64,000 nt of DNA from positions 17,552,690 to 17,616,689 of the forward strand of contig OZ022339.1 of assembly GCA_963989245.1 (NCBI GenBank), in the 5' to 3' direction. Numbering within the stretch: the stretch's first letter is position 1; every line of letters begins with the position of its first letter. The notes beneath the pieces were generated by a model. That model saw nothing but the letters and a program-made list of their open reading frames with translations. It was not told where the DNA came from and did not search any database. Shown piece after piece: positions 47,137 through 57,915 of this stretch. This stretch comes from Nansenia antarctica. Taxonomy: Eukaryota > Chordata > Actinopteri > Argentiniformes > Microstomatidae. Made by a program: the position numbers and the translations under genes.

Positions 47137-49677
47137 GGGGCAATCGGATCGGATCGGATCGGATCGGATGACCACTGCTAGGTGCCGACCGTCTCCGTAG
47201 AGACAATCTTCTCAGAACTTGTGTTTTCTGGATCTGTTTGTCTATCTTGACACGTGGCCTCTTTCGCTAGCTCCCACTTTTGGATCGTATCTTCTCAAGC
47301 CTCCATCTTGGGAGATGGATTTTTTTTTATACCAAACCTGTAGGAGGGGTTTCTGTTCACGTACAGTATAGCCCTCCCAATCAACAGTGCGTCTGAGCAG
47401 GAAGTAACAGAACGCAAAGGGGACTGGGAAGGCTTCCACGGCTGCCATGGTTTTAAGGCCAGTTAACCCTGACAGGGTGCCACTGTTGGAGGGAAGCTGT
47501 GTCATGCCCGACTGAGGCCTTCAACTACTATACATTGAACCCAACTGAGCCGTTCACACATTTGCTCTATTCAAATGGCGACATGCCACAACCACAACAG
47601 GCATTTGAGTTTTAATGTCATTTTGAATTCCACACATTTTGGAAGCCTCACAGTGTGTGAAAGGTATCTTGCTCTTCTTCATGTAAGACCCTGTATTTCT
47701 ATGATTCGTGTGACCAGTAAGTGTACAACTATGAATCAAAATCACTGTATGCTCCCTTTAACCTTACACTTCAACTCTCATGTTCTCCTTATCTTTATAT
47801 ATATCCACCTGACAGATTTCAGAAGTACAACACATTTCATGAATTTCGATGAGTCCATGTAAAACTCACTCTAGGCAAATTTCGAAACCTATTGCCCACT
47901 CCAACCTAAAAAACCACACAGGGGGGCAGCTTTGAAAGGTATTTTCACAGATACGAATGGAGAGAGGCTGTGGGAGAGAACGAAAGAGAGTGTTACTGTG
48001 GGTCAGTCGGCTGTGTGGGCAGATGTGTAAGTGTGGAACACTGAGCCAGGGAGCGAGAGTGTGTCATGGAGAGACGGGTGGTCTGGCTGACACCACGCAG
48101 CTCTGAGGGGGCACGCCGCTGGGCCTCGGGGGCGCTGCGGGTCTTCTGACTGGAGGAGTGGAACCATTTCTGACTCGTGTGCTGAAACCCTCCGCAGCCT
48201 CTGTCTGTCACTACAGAAGCGCTCAGCAGCAGCACAGTCACGTCTGTCAAACCGCGTTCATGGTAGGCACTCCTCGCAATGGTGTTGTCTGGCCCACCCG
48301 CTTCTCCTCGACACACTGTCAAGCCTTTTTTTTAGGTGGCTCGTGTGGCACATTTAACCTCCACTCCTGCTCAGGGGCGTATCTGAAAAAAAAAGACCTT
48401 TCATGCCCACTCTCATTTCTGTGGTGGAAATTAGCACATGTGCTCCTCCAGGGTAAAACATCTCTGTTATCTCCAGCTAGCACAATCTCTCTTTTTTGGA
48501 GACTGAGCATGGTTGTTTTCCTTGAAAATGTATATTTTGCTCTCAGGAGTGAATCGCTTTCTTAAAGTATCTAGATTTCTGCATTCAAATAGTGCTTAAT
48601 GAATCAATATCGGGTAGCGATTGTTCAGTGAAATGCTTTAAAAAAAAAAAAAGATTGTGTGATGGTCGAGCAGTGGGCTTTGCATACTTATAATACCATT
48701 TTGCTTCCACTAAAGAGTGCTGCGCAAGACTATGTTTTAGTGCCCATGGCCACTAAATGAGTCATTTCGTTCAGCCAAGTTTCAGTTAGTGTCGAGGCAG
48801 AGGTCAGATCTCCGGAGGTGAGTGGGTGGGGATAATCGAATATGATATGATGTCCATTGTCCTCGCCAGTCAGGATTTAACTGCTAATGTTAAGTGGATA
48901 ATAATTTGGACACAAATAAAACGCCCATACTATCAGTTGTAGGCAACAAATGTAACCACGAGTTGAAGTGCCTACAATGTCATAATCTGATGATGTCACA
49001 ATCTAAGCACTTCACAAGCTTAGAGTGGCGCTCCAAATTCAACCTTTTGCATGTCTCCAAATGCTCCAATGGTTTAATGAACCTGTCATGACTTTGTAAG
49101 CATTTGGGGCGTCAGCTAAATAAGAAAGGCAATTCTCCTTTATCTCTTGCAATCCCCAGTCATAACCATAATTACCTATCACTTGAAAGTATGACAGTTG
49201 CCTCCATGCATTTATTTATATCATTTACTAACGTTGTGTTCCCCCTCTGTAAATGTTGTTAGGAAGGTATTGTAATGACCCTGTTTAAGGCCTGTTAACA
49301 TCTCCACCAAGGGAGTTAACTCTCTTGGTGTTGTAGCTAGCGTGGCCTGTTTGTAAGCGGAAGGTTATGAGTTTGATACCCTCTTAGGGCAAGTAACTCT
49401 ACCCTGCCATTCGCTACAGTATGGTTATCATTGCAGTAGCGTATTGTAAGCCTACAGCCTGGTCGCTGGCAATAGTGGATAATATACACCGAAAAAATAA
49501 ATACATTGCGGGATCATTGGCACATTGTTGGCACATTGAACCATTTAAGACAGCGATGTGCATGGCTGCAATGATCAGTGTGGGCGATCGTGCAGTGTGG
49601 GGGTGGGCTTACATAGGCCTATGGTCTGCTAGTTTATATTCTGTTCCCCTCCCAATGTTACCATGGATTGAATAACA
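47137..49677 (+). other. kcng3 3' UTR and intergenic DNA
   Basis: Immediately after the stop is a (GGATC)n run (47147-47168). The next 1.5 kb is probably 3' UTR of kcng3, but no polyadenylation site can be fixed. Around 49320-49390 a tRNA-like box B (GGTTATGAGTTTGATACC) suggests a decayed SINE. No exon recognised. Confidence 0.4.
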
Positions 49678-49920
49678 TTAGCCTCGTAGCATAATTGCCT
49701 AAGTCATGCTTCACTTGTGGTCAGCCGAGCCATCTTTGTATGTAGTGTCAAAAATGTCAAAGAGATGACTTGGGCAGATAGTGATTTTGGAATGTAACAA
49801 GCATTCTGATGGCATAGGCAATAATGCACAGTGAATCAGCAGTGTTAGGAGAGTAGAGTTAGGCAGATATCTCAATTTGGCCAAAATATGACTTATGTGG
49901 CAATTATGCTATGAGGCTAA
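49678..49920. mobile_element. 243-bp MITE-like foldback
   Basis: Left end TTAGCCTCGTAGCATAATTG and right end CAATTATGCTATGAGGCTAA are inverted repeats continuing as about 31-bp arms (…TAAGTCAT / ATGACTTA…). A fragment of the same end occurs in the cox7a2l 3' region at 59799-59826. Confidence 0.65.
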
Positions 49921-51118
49921 CGATAAGTGGAATTTGACAACTTTCAGGGTGATTTTAACAATCATCTTTTTAGGCCTATGCATATTTTCCTATAACCTAC
50001 ACTACAAAGATAGTCTCCTATTTGATGTTATACCCTATCAAGAGATCAATACATGCAACTGGTCATAATGTATGAGGGATTATCTTCAACAGGTCACAAC
50101 TGATTCCTGTTGTGATCAAATGTAAAAGTTTGCAGTGGTTGGGGGCAGATGCACTTCGCAGTGACACCGGATTACTAAAACGATCTTCGCACATGGTTTT
50201 AGTGTTGTGCAGCCCCCTCAGCAGGAACACATTGGGGCCATCAGTATTATGTTGTGTTTGTTTATAAGGATAGGCACATATCTGCTGCTATTAGAAAATG
50301 TTGCATATTTACATTTCCTCATTTTGAACCGTTTGGCCATACTGGGCAGCAGAGCGCAAAACGACGTGTTTAAATCCGTTTGAAGATCGGAGGGAGAGAC
50401 CTGATAATGACAATGAGAAAAAGTACAACGAGTATTGTTTTCAGGGTGCTCTGTGCTCCATATGTGATGGATGTTCACTGCCTGTGCTCTGTCTTGTTGC
50501 GCTAGTGCTTATGTTGGCTCTGTTGACACAGGTTTGGTGTTCCTTTACCTTTGTCCTCAAATGAACACAAGGATTTCCTCTGGCTCCAGACAATCTGCTC
50601 TGTCTCTCTCTCCCGTCTCTCAAGTTTCCATTCGGCTGCATTTATCAAAACCACACGTCAAAAATAGGGATGTTACTGTGTTGAACATTGATGGGGTAAG
50701 ATCTATATCATTATGGCAGTGTCTTTCATTTGGGGTGTCAGGCACTTGAGAGAGGAAAAACCTAGTTCAGATCTAAATCCACCATGAGAAAATGTGTACT
50801 TGTATTATGTGACGACGTCATAGCGTTCCCTCCTCTTCTCATTGCTTCTTTCCTTGAGGAAAACAGCCTGACTTTTTAATGAATGACATCGATAATCACT
50901 TCCACCAGGGGAACCCTTCAGTTCCAACACCCATACATCCCACGTCACACCTGTCACACTCAAAACCAACACCGAGGTGCAAGATCACACCCCAGGGCTT
51001 ATCTCACTAATCTAGAGGAAACAGAATTGAGTGTTCTGAACCTGGGAGGAACAGGCAGCCACACATCTCTCTTTAGCTCTGTCTCTCTCTCTCTCCCTCT
51101 CTCTCTCCCCCCCCCCCC

Positions 51119-51163
<45 letters not shown>

Positions 51164-51215
51164 CCTCTCTCTGTCTCCCCTCCCTCTCCCCTCCCTCTCT
51201 GTCTCTCTCTGTCTC

Positions 51216-51276
<61 letters not shown>

Positions 51277-52148
51277 CACAGGTGTTGTGTATATTGGTTA
51301 TGTATTGTGGTTATGTTTCAGTTGTCCCCATCTTTGTAGGGACCATAAGAACATAGGTGAATGCTACTGTAGTAGGCCCCATAGTAGGCTATTGAAATGA
51401 AAATGTAAGCAAGGAGAGCAATTCAAGAGCAATTCAAATGGATTTCGAGGAGATATGCTTAAACAGAGTTGACTGATTTCGTTATAGGATTGTTTCTGGC
51501 ACTGGCTTTTTTTTGGACCATTGCTCTCATCAATGAGATGTACCCCACAAGTGTGTGGGTTGTGTCTTGATATTTGGACTGGGACAGGGTGTGTTTTAAC
51601 TCAAAAAGACACATGAAAAATGATTATTTGCAAAGTTTGTACATTTTCTAAGTGAGTGTGATGTCACAAGTGAGACGGAAGACGTGCACCTTCGCACCCA
51701 CTTGCTGTGGGCATTATAGCAGCTTCAATAGAATGTAACAGTGCAACATATCTTTTGAGAAAATGGTAATTGTGTAAATGCTGAACCATAGACTCAACAT
51801 TTTTCTAAAGTTTCTTTCCTCCTCTTTTATGAAACCAGTTATTTTGTATAGAGCTTATGTTTCCAGATAGAATGTTTGATTGTAAGTAAAATAAAAAAAT
51901 ACAAAAAGTAATTCCAATCTCTATGGCCCTGTCTAATGGTAAAGGAAACACTGTTTTGATCTCAGAATGACAAGGAGGAAAACATATGAGAGGCATTTGG
52001 CTATCAAAGCCTACTTATGCAAGGGGCCTTCCATGAGATCTCAACTGTCAATCATAGAATATCTTGTAATATTATATCTATATATAGAATATCTTATAAC
52101 ACCCATAATGTCAGTTAAGGGTGACGACAAGCTTTGTTGGCTTGTGTC
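49921..52148. other. Gene-free stretch
   Basis: No exon recognised. Contains the CT microsatellite listed next. Confidence 0.35.
51077..51271. repeat. (CT)n microsatellite with C runs
   Basis: CTCTCT blocks broken by CCCC tracts and CTGTCTC units. Confidence 0.95.
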
Positions 52149-52612
52149 CACGGCCGGCCCAATGCATACTAAGCGGTCGCTTAGGGCCACAACCACTAGA
52201 GGGGGCCACACTTAAAAACATTTTTTTTTTTACGACTGATGTTCGATGGTGGTGAAAGGATGGATAGCTATAGTTTCTACAGTAGCCTGTTACTTTGTTG
52301 TTAACATAGTTAACACTTTTATAGTGTTCACTTTATTTATTTGGAATTCATTTCATATTGATTGTTCATTGCTATTTATTTGTCAAAATATATATGTTTT
52401 ATTGGTGTTCATTTGTCATTGTCTTTAGTTATAGACCTTGTTATGTGCAAGTTTGTTGCTTTTACAGCTGAAAATGGTGTCTCTTATTGAGACTCACTCT
52501 TACTTACTAACACCCATCGAAAACTCCAACCCCCCTGACAAAACGTGTGTGTGTGGAGGGCCACATACAAAAATCTTGCTTTAGGGTCACAAAAGTAATA
52601 GGGCCGGCCCTG
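52149..52612. mobile_element. Non-autonomous hAT element, 464 bp, 8-bp TSD
   Basis: Ends CACGGCCGGCCC (52149-52160) and GGGCCGGCCCTG (52601-52612) are inverted with one mismatch. A perfect 8-bp duplication CTTGTGTC lies at 52141-52148 and 52613-52620. The sub-terminal GGGCCAC motif is mirrored. No transposase frame. Confidence 0.92.
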
Positions 52613-52750
52613 CTTGTGTCATAAGGCATTGGGACTCGATAATTCATACTATTCCACTATACTTCCATCAGCATCTGGAGATAGGCAGACATGTCATCTA
52701 AGCCTATGCCTATGTTTAATTAGTTGTATATAGACAGTGTCGCTTGGCTA

Positions 52751-53046
52751 TAGTAAGGGCATTTTACCAGATATTTGACCAATCTGCGAAGTAAATCGTT
52801 ACCAAGACATTTCTTCACCAATGTGTTTCTAAAGGTGTGTAATAACATGTCCTAAAAGGTTGAAATTCAACTCCTGTGGGAAACCTCATAAAAAACTGCT
52901 CAAAGTTGGGATACCGATAACCGATTTTCGAAAATTCGAAAAATGCTTAAATTGGACTTGAGTAACTTTTGAGGGGTCAAACTAGGCATTTTTCATGATT
53001 CTGAGTTGATTGCAAGCATTTATTTGTCACCAAGAGCACTTCCTGG
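52751..53046. repeat. Left terminal inverted repeat of the Academ-like element
   Basis: Pairs with 57405-57691. The inner edge is CACTTCCTGG, matching CCAGGAAGTT at 57406. Confidence 0.9.
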
Positions 53047-53320
53047 TGCAACCCCCAAACCCCCCCCCACCCCCATTGGTGGTTGGCATTCAAAGTGAGG
53101 AAGTTTGGAGGTAACCGGTAACATTAGACAACATTAGACAGCACCAGCAGCAGCAACCTCTTACTCTGTGGATCATGGACGGACACAATATATTGCTTTT
53201 AACTTCAGATACGTAAGTAATATCAACATATTTTTCTTACAACTTGAAATGTTTCACTTCACTACACTGTTAATTTGCATACTCAACATAAAAGTTATAA
53301 CTTTGCTTGCAAACAGTAAG

Positions 53321-53541
53321 GGGGACCAGGCGTTAGTCCGACCTCCCATTAGTCCGACCATTAGCCTTAAGGTTGGGGTTAGGGTTTCGGGTTAGGGCTA
53401 GGGACATTAAGTGGTTGGACTGGGTTATGGTTATGGTTAGGGTTAAGGTTAGGATTAGGGTTAAGGTTAGGGTTTTAGTGGTTAGTGGTCGGAACAAAGA
53501 GAGGTCGGAACAAAGAGAGGTCGGACTGACGCCACGCACCC
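53321..53541. mobile_element. 221-bp hAT-like MITE with telomere-like core and 8-bp TSD
   Basis: Inner inverted ends GGCGTTAGTCCGACCTC (53329-53345) and GAGGTCGGACTGACGCC (53517-53533), one mismatch. It is flanked by perfect ACAGTAAG at 53313-53320 and 53542-53549. The centre is (GGGTTA)n-like. It lies in the first intron of the Academ-like gene. Confidence 0.8.
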
Positions 53542-53711
53542 ACAGTAAGCAACATGATTAGCTAACGTTAATGGTAACTCCCACTAAAAGTTGTCATCAC
53601 CAGCTTAACATTACTAGTTAGCTGGCTAACAGTAAGTTACGTGACGTTAGTTGTCAGACTCCCACGTGTGTATTACACTCCAAAAACTACATCTGATTTA
53701 TTTATTTAGTT

Positions 53712-54830
53712 CAGATTCAGATTCAGATTCAGATAACGTTTATTGCCATTATGCTTGACACATATAGGAATTTGCTTTGGCATTACAGAAGGTGCATTTA
53801 TGCTTTTTTCACATATATATATGAACAAAACAAGTACAATACAAATGCAAAAACAGGCAAAAACAGGACAACACAGGACAGATAGTGCATGGATAGTGCT
53901 GTAAATAAAGTGCAGTGCAGAGTTATTCAAGGTCTAGTGCATGTTCAGTCCTGGGCAGACTTGGAGGCGGGGGGGAGGGGGAAGCCAGAGTCATTTAGCA
54001 GCCTGGCGGCTGAGGGGAAGAAACTGAGCCTGTGGCGGGCCTTCAGTGCCTTAGGCAGCCGCAACCTTCTTCCAGAGGGAAGCAGGGTGAGGAGGCCGTG
54101 GCCGGGGTGGAAGGGGTCGGCCATGATCTTTCTTGCCCTCCTCAGAGCCCTGGTGTCATGCAAGGAGTTGAGGGAGGGCAAGGGACAGCCGATCACCCTC
54201 TCTGCTGAACGTATCACCCGCTGCAACTTGGCCTTGTCCTTGGTCGTTGCAGCAGGGAACCAGGTGATGATGGAGTGGGTGAGGATGGACTCTATGATGG
54301 CCGGGTAAAACTGGACTATCATGGACCTCGGCAGCCTGAATTTCCTCAGCTGCCGGAGGATGAACATCCTCTTCTGGGCCTTCTTCGTGAGGGCCTCTGT
54401 GTTCTGCTCCCACTTAAGGTCCCGGGAGATGGTCATGCCTAGAAAGCGGCATGACTCCACGGAGGCCACCGGGGTACCTCCCAGCGTGATGGGAGGGGGC
54501 AGGGCTGCTTTCCTACGGAAGTCCACCACCATCTCCACTGTTTTTAGAGCGTTTAAAAGATTGTTAAAACTGCACCAGCTCTGCAGCCCCTCGATCTCAC
54601 CCCTGTAGGCAGATTCGTCCCCCCTGGAGATGAGGCCCACCAGGGTGGTGTCGTCTGCAAACTTCAGGAGCTTGACCGAGGGGTGGCGGGAGACACAGCT
54701 GTTGGTGTATAGGGAGAACAGTGCTGGAGACAGGACGCAGCCCTGCGGGGAGCCCGTGCTGGTGGACCTGGAGCTGGAAATGCTCTTCCCCAGCTTTGTT
54801 AAATGCTAGCTGTCTGCTCCATTACCTACC
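53712..54830 (-). mobile_element. Rex1-like LINE, 5'-truncated, inside the Academ-like element
   Basis: Minus strand: GSPQGCVLSPALFSLYTN and the active-site KFADDTTLVGLI (near 54640-54660), then MVVDFRRKAALPP, CRFLGMTISRDLKWEQN, AQKRMFILRQLRKF, IIESILTHSIITWF, LQRVIRSAERVIGCPLPS and RRLRLPKALKARHRLSFFPSA, ending about 53945. The frame from about 54800 is open and keeps the FADD box, but the 5' two-thirds are gone. The 3' UTR ends in a (TCTGAA)n tail at 53712-53735. A different subfamily from the 33-kb copy. Confidence 0.88.
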
Positions 54831-55499
54831 TATAGGTTGACGTGGTGTAGCCTACTGCCTCAGAGATTTTTTGGGCTGTTTTCTTTACTGTAAAGCAGAT
54901 CTCTTATTTTCCTCCTCAATACATTATATTTGAAAGCTATTCCTCCTCCACATGACAGATTTTTACTTAAATGTCACAAAAATATTGATATTAGCCTATT
55001 TACTACTAAATATTAAATATATATTTTCATTCTTGCAGTACTATGGATGAAGATGTTACTCCACCTCTACTCAAGTGCTTCATCTGTGAAGGCCCGCAGA
55101 GACCTTGCCAAAACACAGATGAAGCGAGATGCTGAAGCAGTTGAACTTGCCCTCCAATGGTTTGAGGAGAACAACCCATTCGACCATGATCGAGACAAGG
55201 AGATGCTTGTATCTTTCTCTACAGGATTCACAAGCACAGGAGATGACCCAGTCAATGCTGAGAGAGCAGCTGAAGTAGGGAGAGAGATGCAGATTAAGCT
55301 GGATGGACAGTCAGTGACATCGACCATGGAGGTGAAGTCAAAGGTACAAGCCCTGTCATCACTCAGAAAGATTCCCAAGATCAACGAGAAGAAGATTCAC
55401 CTTGACTCACTCAAGTTGTTCAACCGACTGATCATTTTTGCCCAACGGGATATGACAGTTGAGACAAGCTTGGAGTATGAGCTGACTCCCGTCCCATTG

Positions 55500-55825
55500 A
55501 ATGAATGAATGGTCTTTATTGTCATTGCTATAGTACAGGTACCAAACAACGACATTTAGGAGGGGTGGCTCCCCTGGTGTTAGGAAAGAAAAAAAAACTA
55601 AAAAAAACACAAGAAGGGAAGGAGCTGGTTTACATAAATAAAGGCTATGTACACTATCCACTATACTATACTGTACAGCTAGACGACTAGGGTTGTCATA
55701 TTGCACATAGTGTTATTGCACATTCATTTAAAGTGTCGCAGTTTGCAGGCTTGAAATTTACATATTTGTGCCTCAGCACTACACCTGATTTTTTTCAGTC
55801 CAGCAGCTGCCATCAATTGTCATCA
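55500..55825 (-). mobile_element. Rex1-like LINE 3' end inserted in the Academ-like coding exon
   Basis: Carries the family 3' end in reverse: (GAAT)n, GGTCTTTATTGTCATTG, GGTACCAAACAACGACATTT, GGAGCTGGTTTACATAAATA. It is bordered by a short ATTG duplication (55496-55499 and 55826-55829). The reading frame on either side of the insertion is the same, so it interrupted a then-intact exon. Confidence 0.88.
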
Positions 55826-57404
55826 ATTGTCCCTTTTCAGTAACAAAGATCAGAAAATGAACAAGGCGAACAAGGCAGGCTTTTCCAAGACTAGCCTGAA
55901 GGAGTTAACTGATCCACTTGAACTCACTAACCAACCCTGCTCCACTTTGGTGGTTGATGGCGGATGGCTTCTCTACATGGTGACGTGGGAACAAGGTCAG
56001 ACTTGGCAGGAGATTGGCAACAGTTACCTAAGCTACGTGCAGTGTCTTGGCCGTAACTCTCAAAGGATCATTGTGGTCTTTGATGGCTATAACAGATCGC
56101 CAAAAGATCATGACCACATCCGACGTACCAAGAAGTCATGCTGTGACCTCCAGATTCGACCGGATATGATACACTGGACACCAAGAGCGAAGTTCTTGGA
56201 CAACACTCATAACAAGAGTGAGCTCATTCACCTCCTCTCTTCAACATTCAGAAAAATTCACATCACCGTGGAGCAGAGTGACAATGATGCTGACACTTCG
56301 ATTGTGAGAGAGGCATTTGCTGCTGCTACAGATGGCTCTGTTGAGGTCAGTAACATTTGTGTAGGTATTTTACTTGCATTAGCTATGACTACTTTAAAAG
56401 AAGAGTTTTGACTATTTTTATATATTTTCACATAGTTGAACATGCATTGCATATCTTCTTCTATTTTCAGTTGCGGGCAGAAGACGCAGACGTGCTGGCA
56501 ATGCTGGTGCACCATAGCTCAAGCACCAACCACCCACTCTTCTTAACCACATCGAAGGGCTCTTATGATGTCAAGAGGATCCGAGAAGCTCTCTCAGATA
56601 GAAAGAGACGCTACCTGCTCTTTTGTCACGCCTTCACTGGGTGTGATACGGTTTCTGCTATCGCTGGCCATGGGAAAACGACTCTGTTTGACAGATAATA
56701 ATAATAATATTATATCATAATGAAATATTTGTATATTGAAATATCTGAAACAAACCTTGAAGTGCATTCTTTTACAGGTTTTGTGCAGGGGACATCAACG
56801 AACATATGGACATCTTCCTTGACATACACGCTACCAAGGATGCAGTGATTCAGGCTGGTACTAGGATCTTCCAGTACATTCACCATGGGCCAGGTACTAC
56901 TCTGGGTGCAATTCGATACAACATGTTCTCGCGAAAGGCAGCGGCTGGGCTGATCAAACCAGAAACTCTACCTCCAACAGAGGGTGCAGCTGCACAGCAT
57001 TCTCTCCGTGCCTCCCTACAGACCCGGGACTGGATCCTTCTACAGAGCATGTCTCTGGACCCCAGTGACTATGGATGGACATTAGGTGTTCATGGTTATG
57101 AGCCAGTTCCAACCTTAGACCCCATGGCTCCTGACGAGCTACTCCAGTTCACAAGCTGCAATTGTAATGGAGATTGCAGCAACCGGCGATGCAGCTGCAA
57201 GAAAAATGCTGTCAAGTGCATCTCAGCATGTGGAGTTTGTAAAGGCATTACATGCAAGAATGGTATTCATGATGTTGTTGAAGAAGACTCAGACATTGAC
57301 TCCTGAAGCATTTGACCTATGGTGGATCAGTATTTGCTCTGAGTACTATGCAGCTAATTTAAATAAATGTATATGTAAATGAAAAAGGGCGTGGCAGTTT
57401 CTCT

Positions 57405-57691
57405 ACCAGGAAGTTGTCTTGGTGACAAATAAATGCTTGCAATCAACTCAGAATCATGAAAAATGCCTAGTTTGACCCCTCAAAAGTTACTCAAGTCCAA
57501 TTTAAGCATTTTCGAATTTTCGAAAATCGGTTATCGGTCCCCCAACTTTGAGCAGTTTTTTAATGAGGTTTCCCACAGGAGTTGAATTTCAACCTTTTAG
57601 TACATGTTATTACACACCTTTAGAAACACATTGGTGAAGAACATTTTTGGTAACGATTTACTTCGCAGATGTTCATATGTTTCCCTTACTA
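57405..57691. repeat. Right terminal inverted repeat of the Academ-like element
   Basis: Its outer end CCCTTACTA lies about 225 bp before the cox7a2l ATG. Pairs with 52751-53046. Confidence 0.9.
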
Positions 57692-57915
57692 CTAGTAGTC
57701 ATTGGTATCAGCTTTATTAGCTATCCACACATCCCATCCGTTTTGAACCGACTTGTGTTATATTTTTAATCAGGCATAATTGAGCCAACCTAAATCCGTA
57801 CTGCGGGTCCTTCCAAGCTTCAGTGAAGAACGTGACGTCCGATCACAACAAGAGTCCTCTGAGCTTCTTTCGTTCATTGATTGTTTTGGGTTGCTTAGTT
57901 ATTGAGCAAAGGAAG
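57692..57915 (+). promoter_or_regulatory. Probable cox7a2l promoter and 5' UTR
   Basis: The 225 bp between the transposon end and the cox7a2l start codon. A CRE-like TGACGTCC occurs at 57833-57840, a site common in promoters of nuclear genes for respiratory proteins. No TATA box is obvious. The transcription start is not determined, and promoter sequence may extend into the transposon TIR. Confidence 0.45.

Larger units (their letters stand above)
53175..57306 (+). pseudogene. Academ-like transposase with FEN1/XPG-like nuclease and Cys-rich tail
   Basis: Proposed exons: 53175-53212 (MDGHNILLLTSD, donor GTAAGT); 55039-56345, interrupted by a LINE; 56471-56694; 56778-57306. After TTCTTGCAG at 55038 a short frame gives LKCFICEGPQRPCQN, resembling the N-terminal finger of related transposases. 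A different frame (from 55047) then gives the long conserved region. The nuclease-like core includes STLVVDGGWLLYMVTWEQ, IIVVFDGYNRSPKDHDH, ITVEQSDNDADTSIV, AEDADVLAMLV and FCHAFTGCDTVSAIAGHGK, with acidic residues placed as in PIN/FEN1 enzymes. The C terminus has nine Cys (TSCNCNGDCSNRRCSCKK ... CISACGVCKG) and ends acidic. Damage: an N-terminal frameshift or deletion, the LINE at 55500-55825, and intron 56695-56777 starting AT instead of GT. Shorter than the roughly 1000-residue family, so a defective copy. Confidence 0.72.
52751..57691 (+). mobile_element. Academ-like DNA transposon with long TIRs, 4.94 kb
   Basis: Terminal inverted repeats of about 290 bp span 52751-53046 and 57405-57691. 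They share TAGTAAGGG at the very end, CTGCGAAGTAAATCGTTACC, TTGACCCCTCAAAAGTTACT and GACAAATAAATGCTTGCAAT, with some indels near the tips. A 3-bp CTA (52748-52750 and 57692-57694) flanks the element. It carries one split gene with a FEN1/XPG-like nuclease domain and a Cys-rich C terminus, the combination described for Academ transposons, which make 3-4 bp duplications. Later insertions are a MITE (53321-53541), a Rex1-like LINE (53712-54830) and a LINE tail in the coding exon (55500-55825). The superfamily name is from memory and needs a search. Confidence 0.75.

Noticed and set aside
46372..47175. Long minus-strand frame and a second plus-strand frame over kcng3 exon 2
   Set aside because: Shadow frames of a GC-rich coding exon.
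55827..57306. Domesticated host nuclease gene
   Set aside because: Flanked by long inverted repeats and a target duplication, and broken by a LINE, a frame change and a lost splice donor, so a transposon pseudogene is the better reading.
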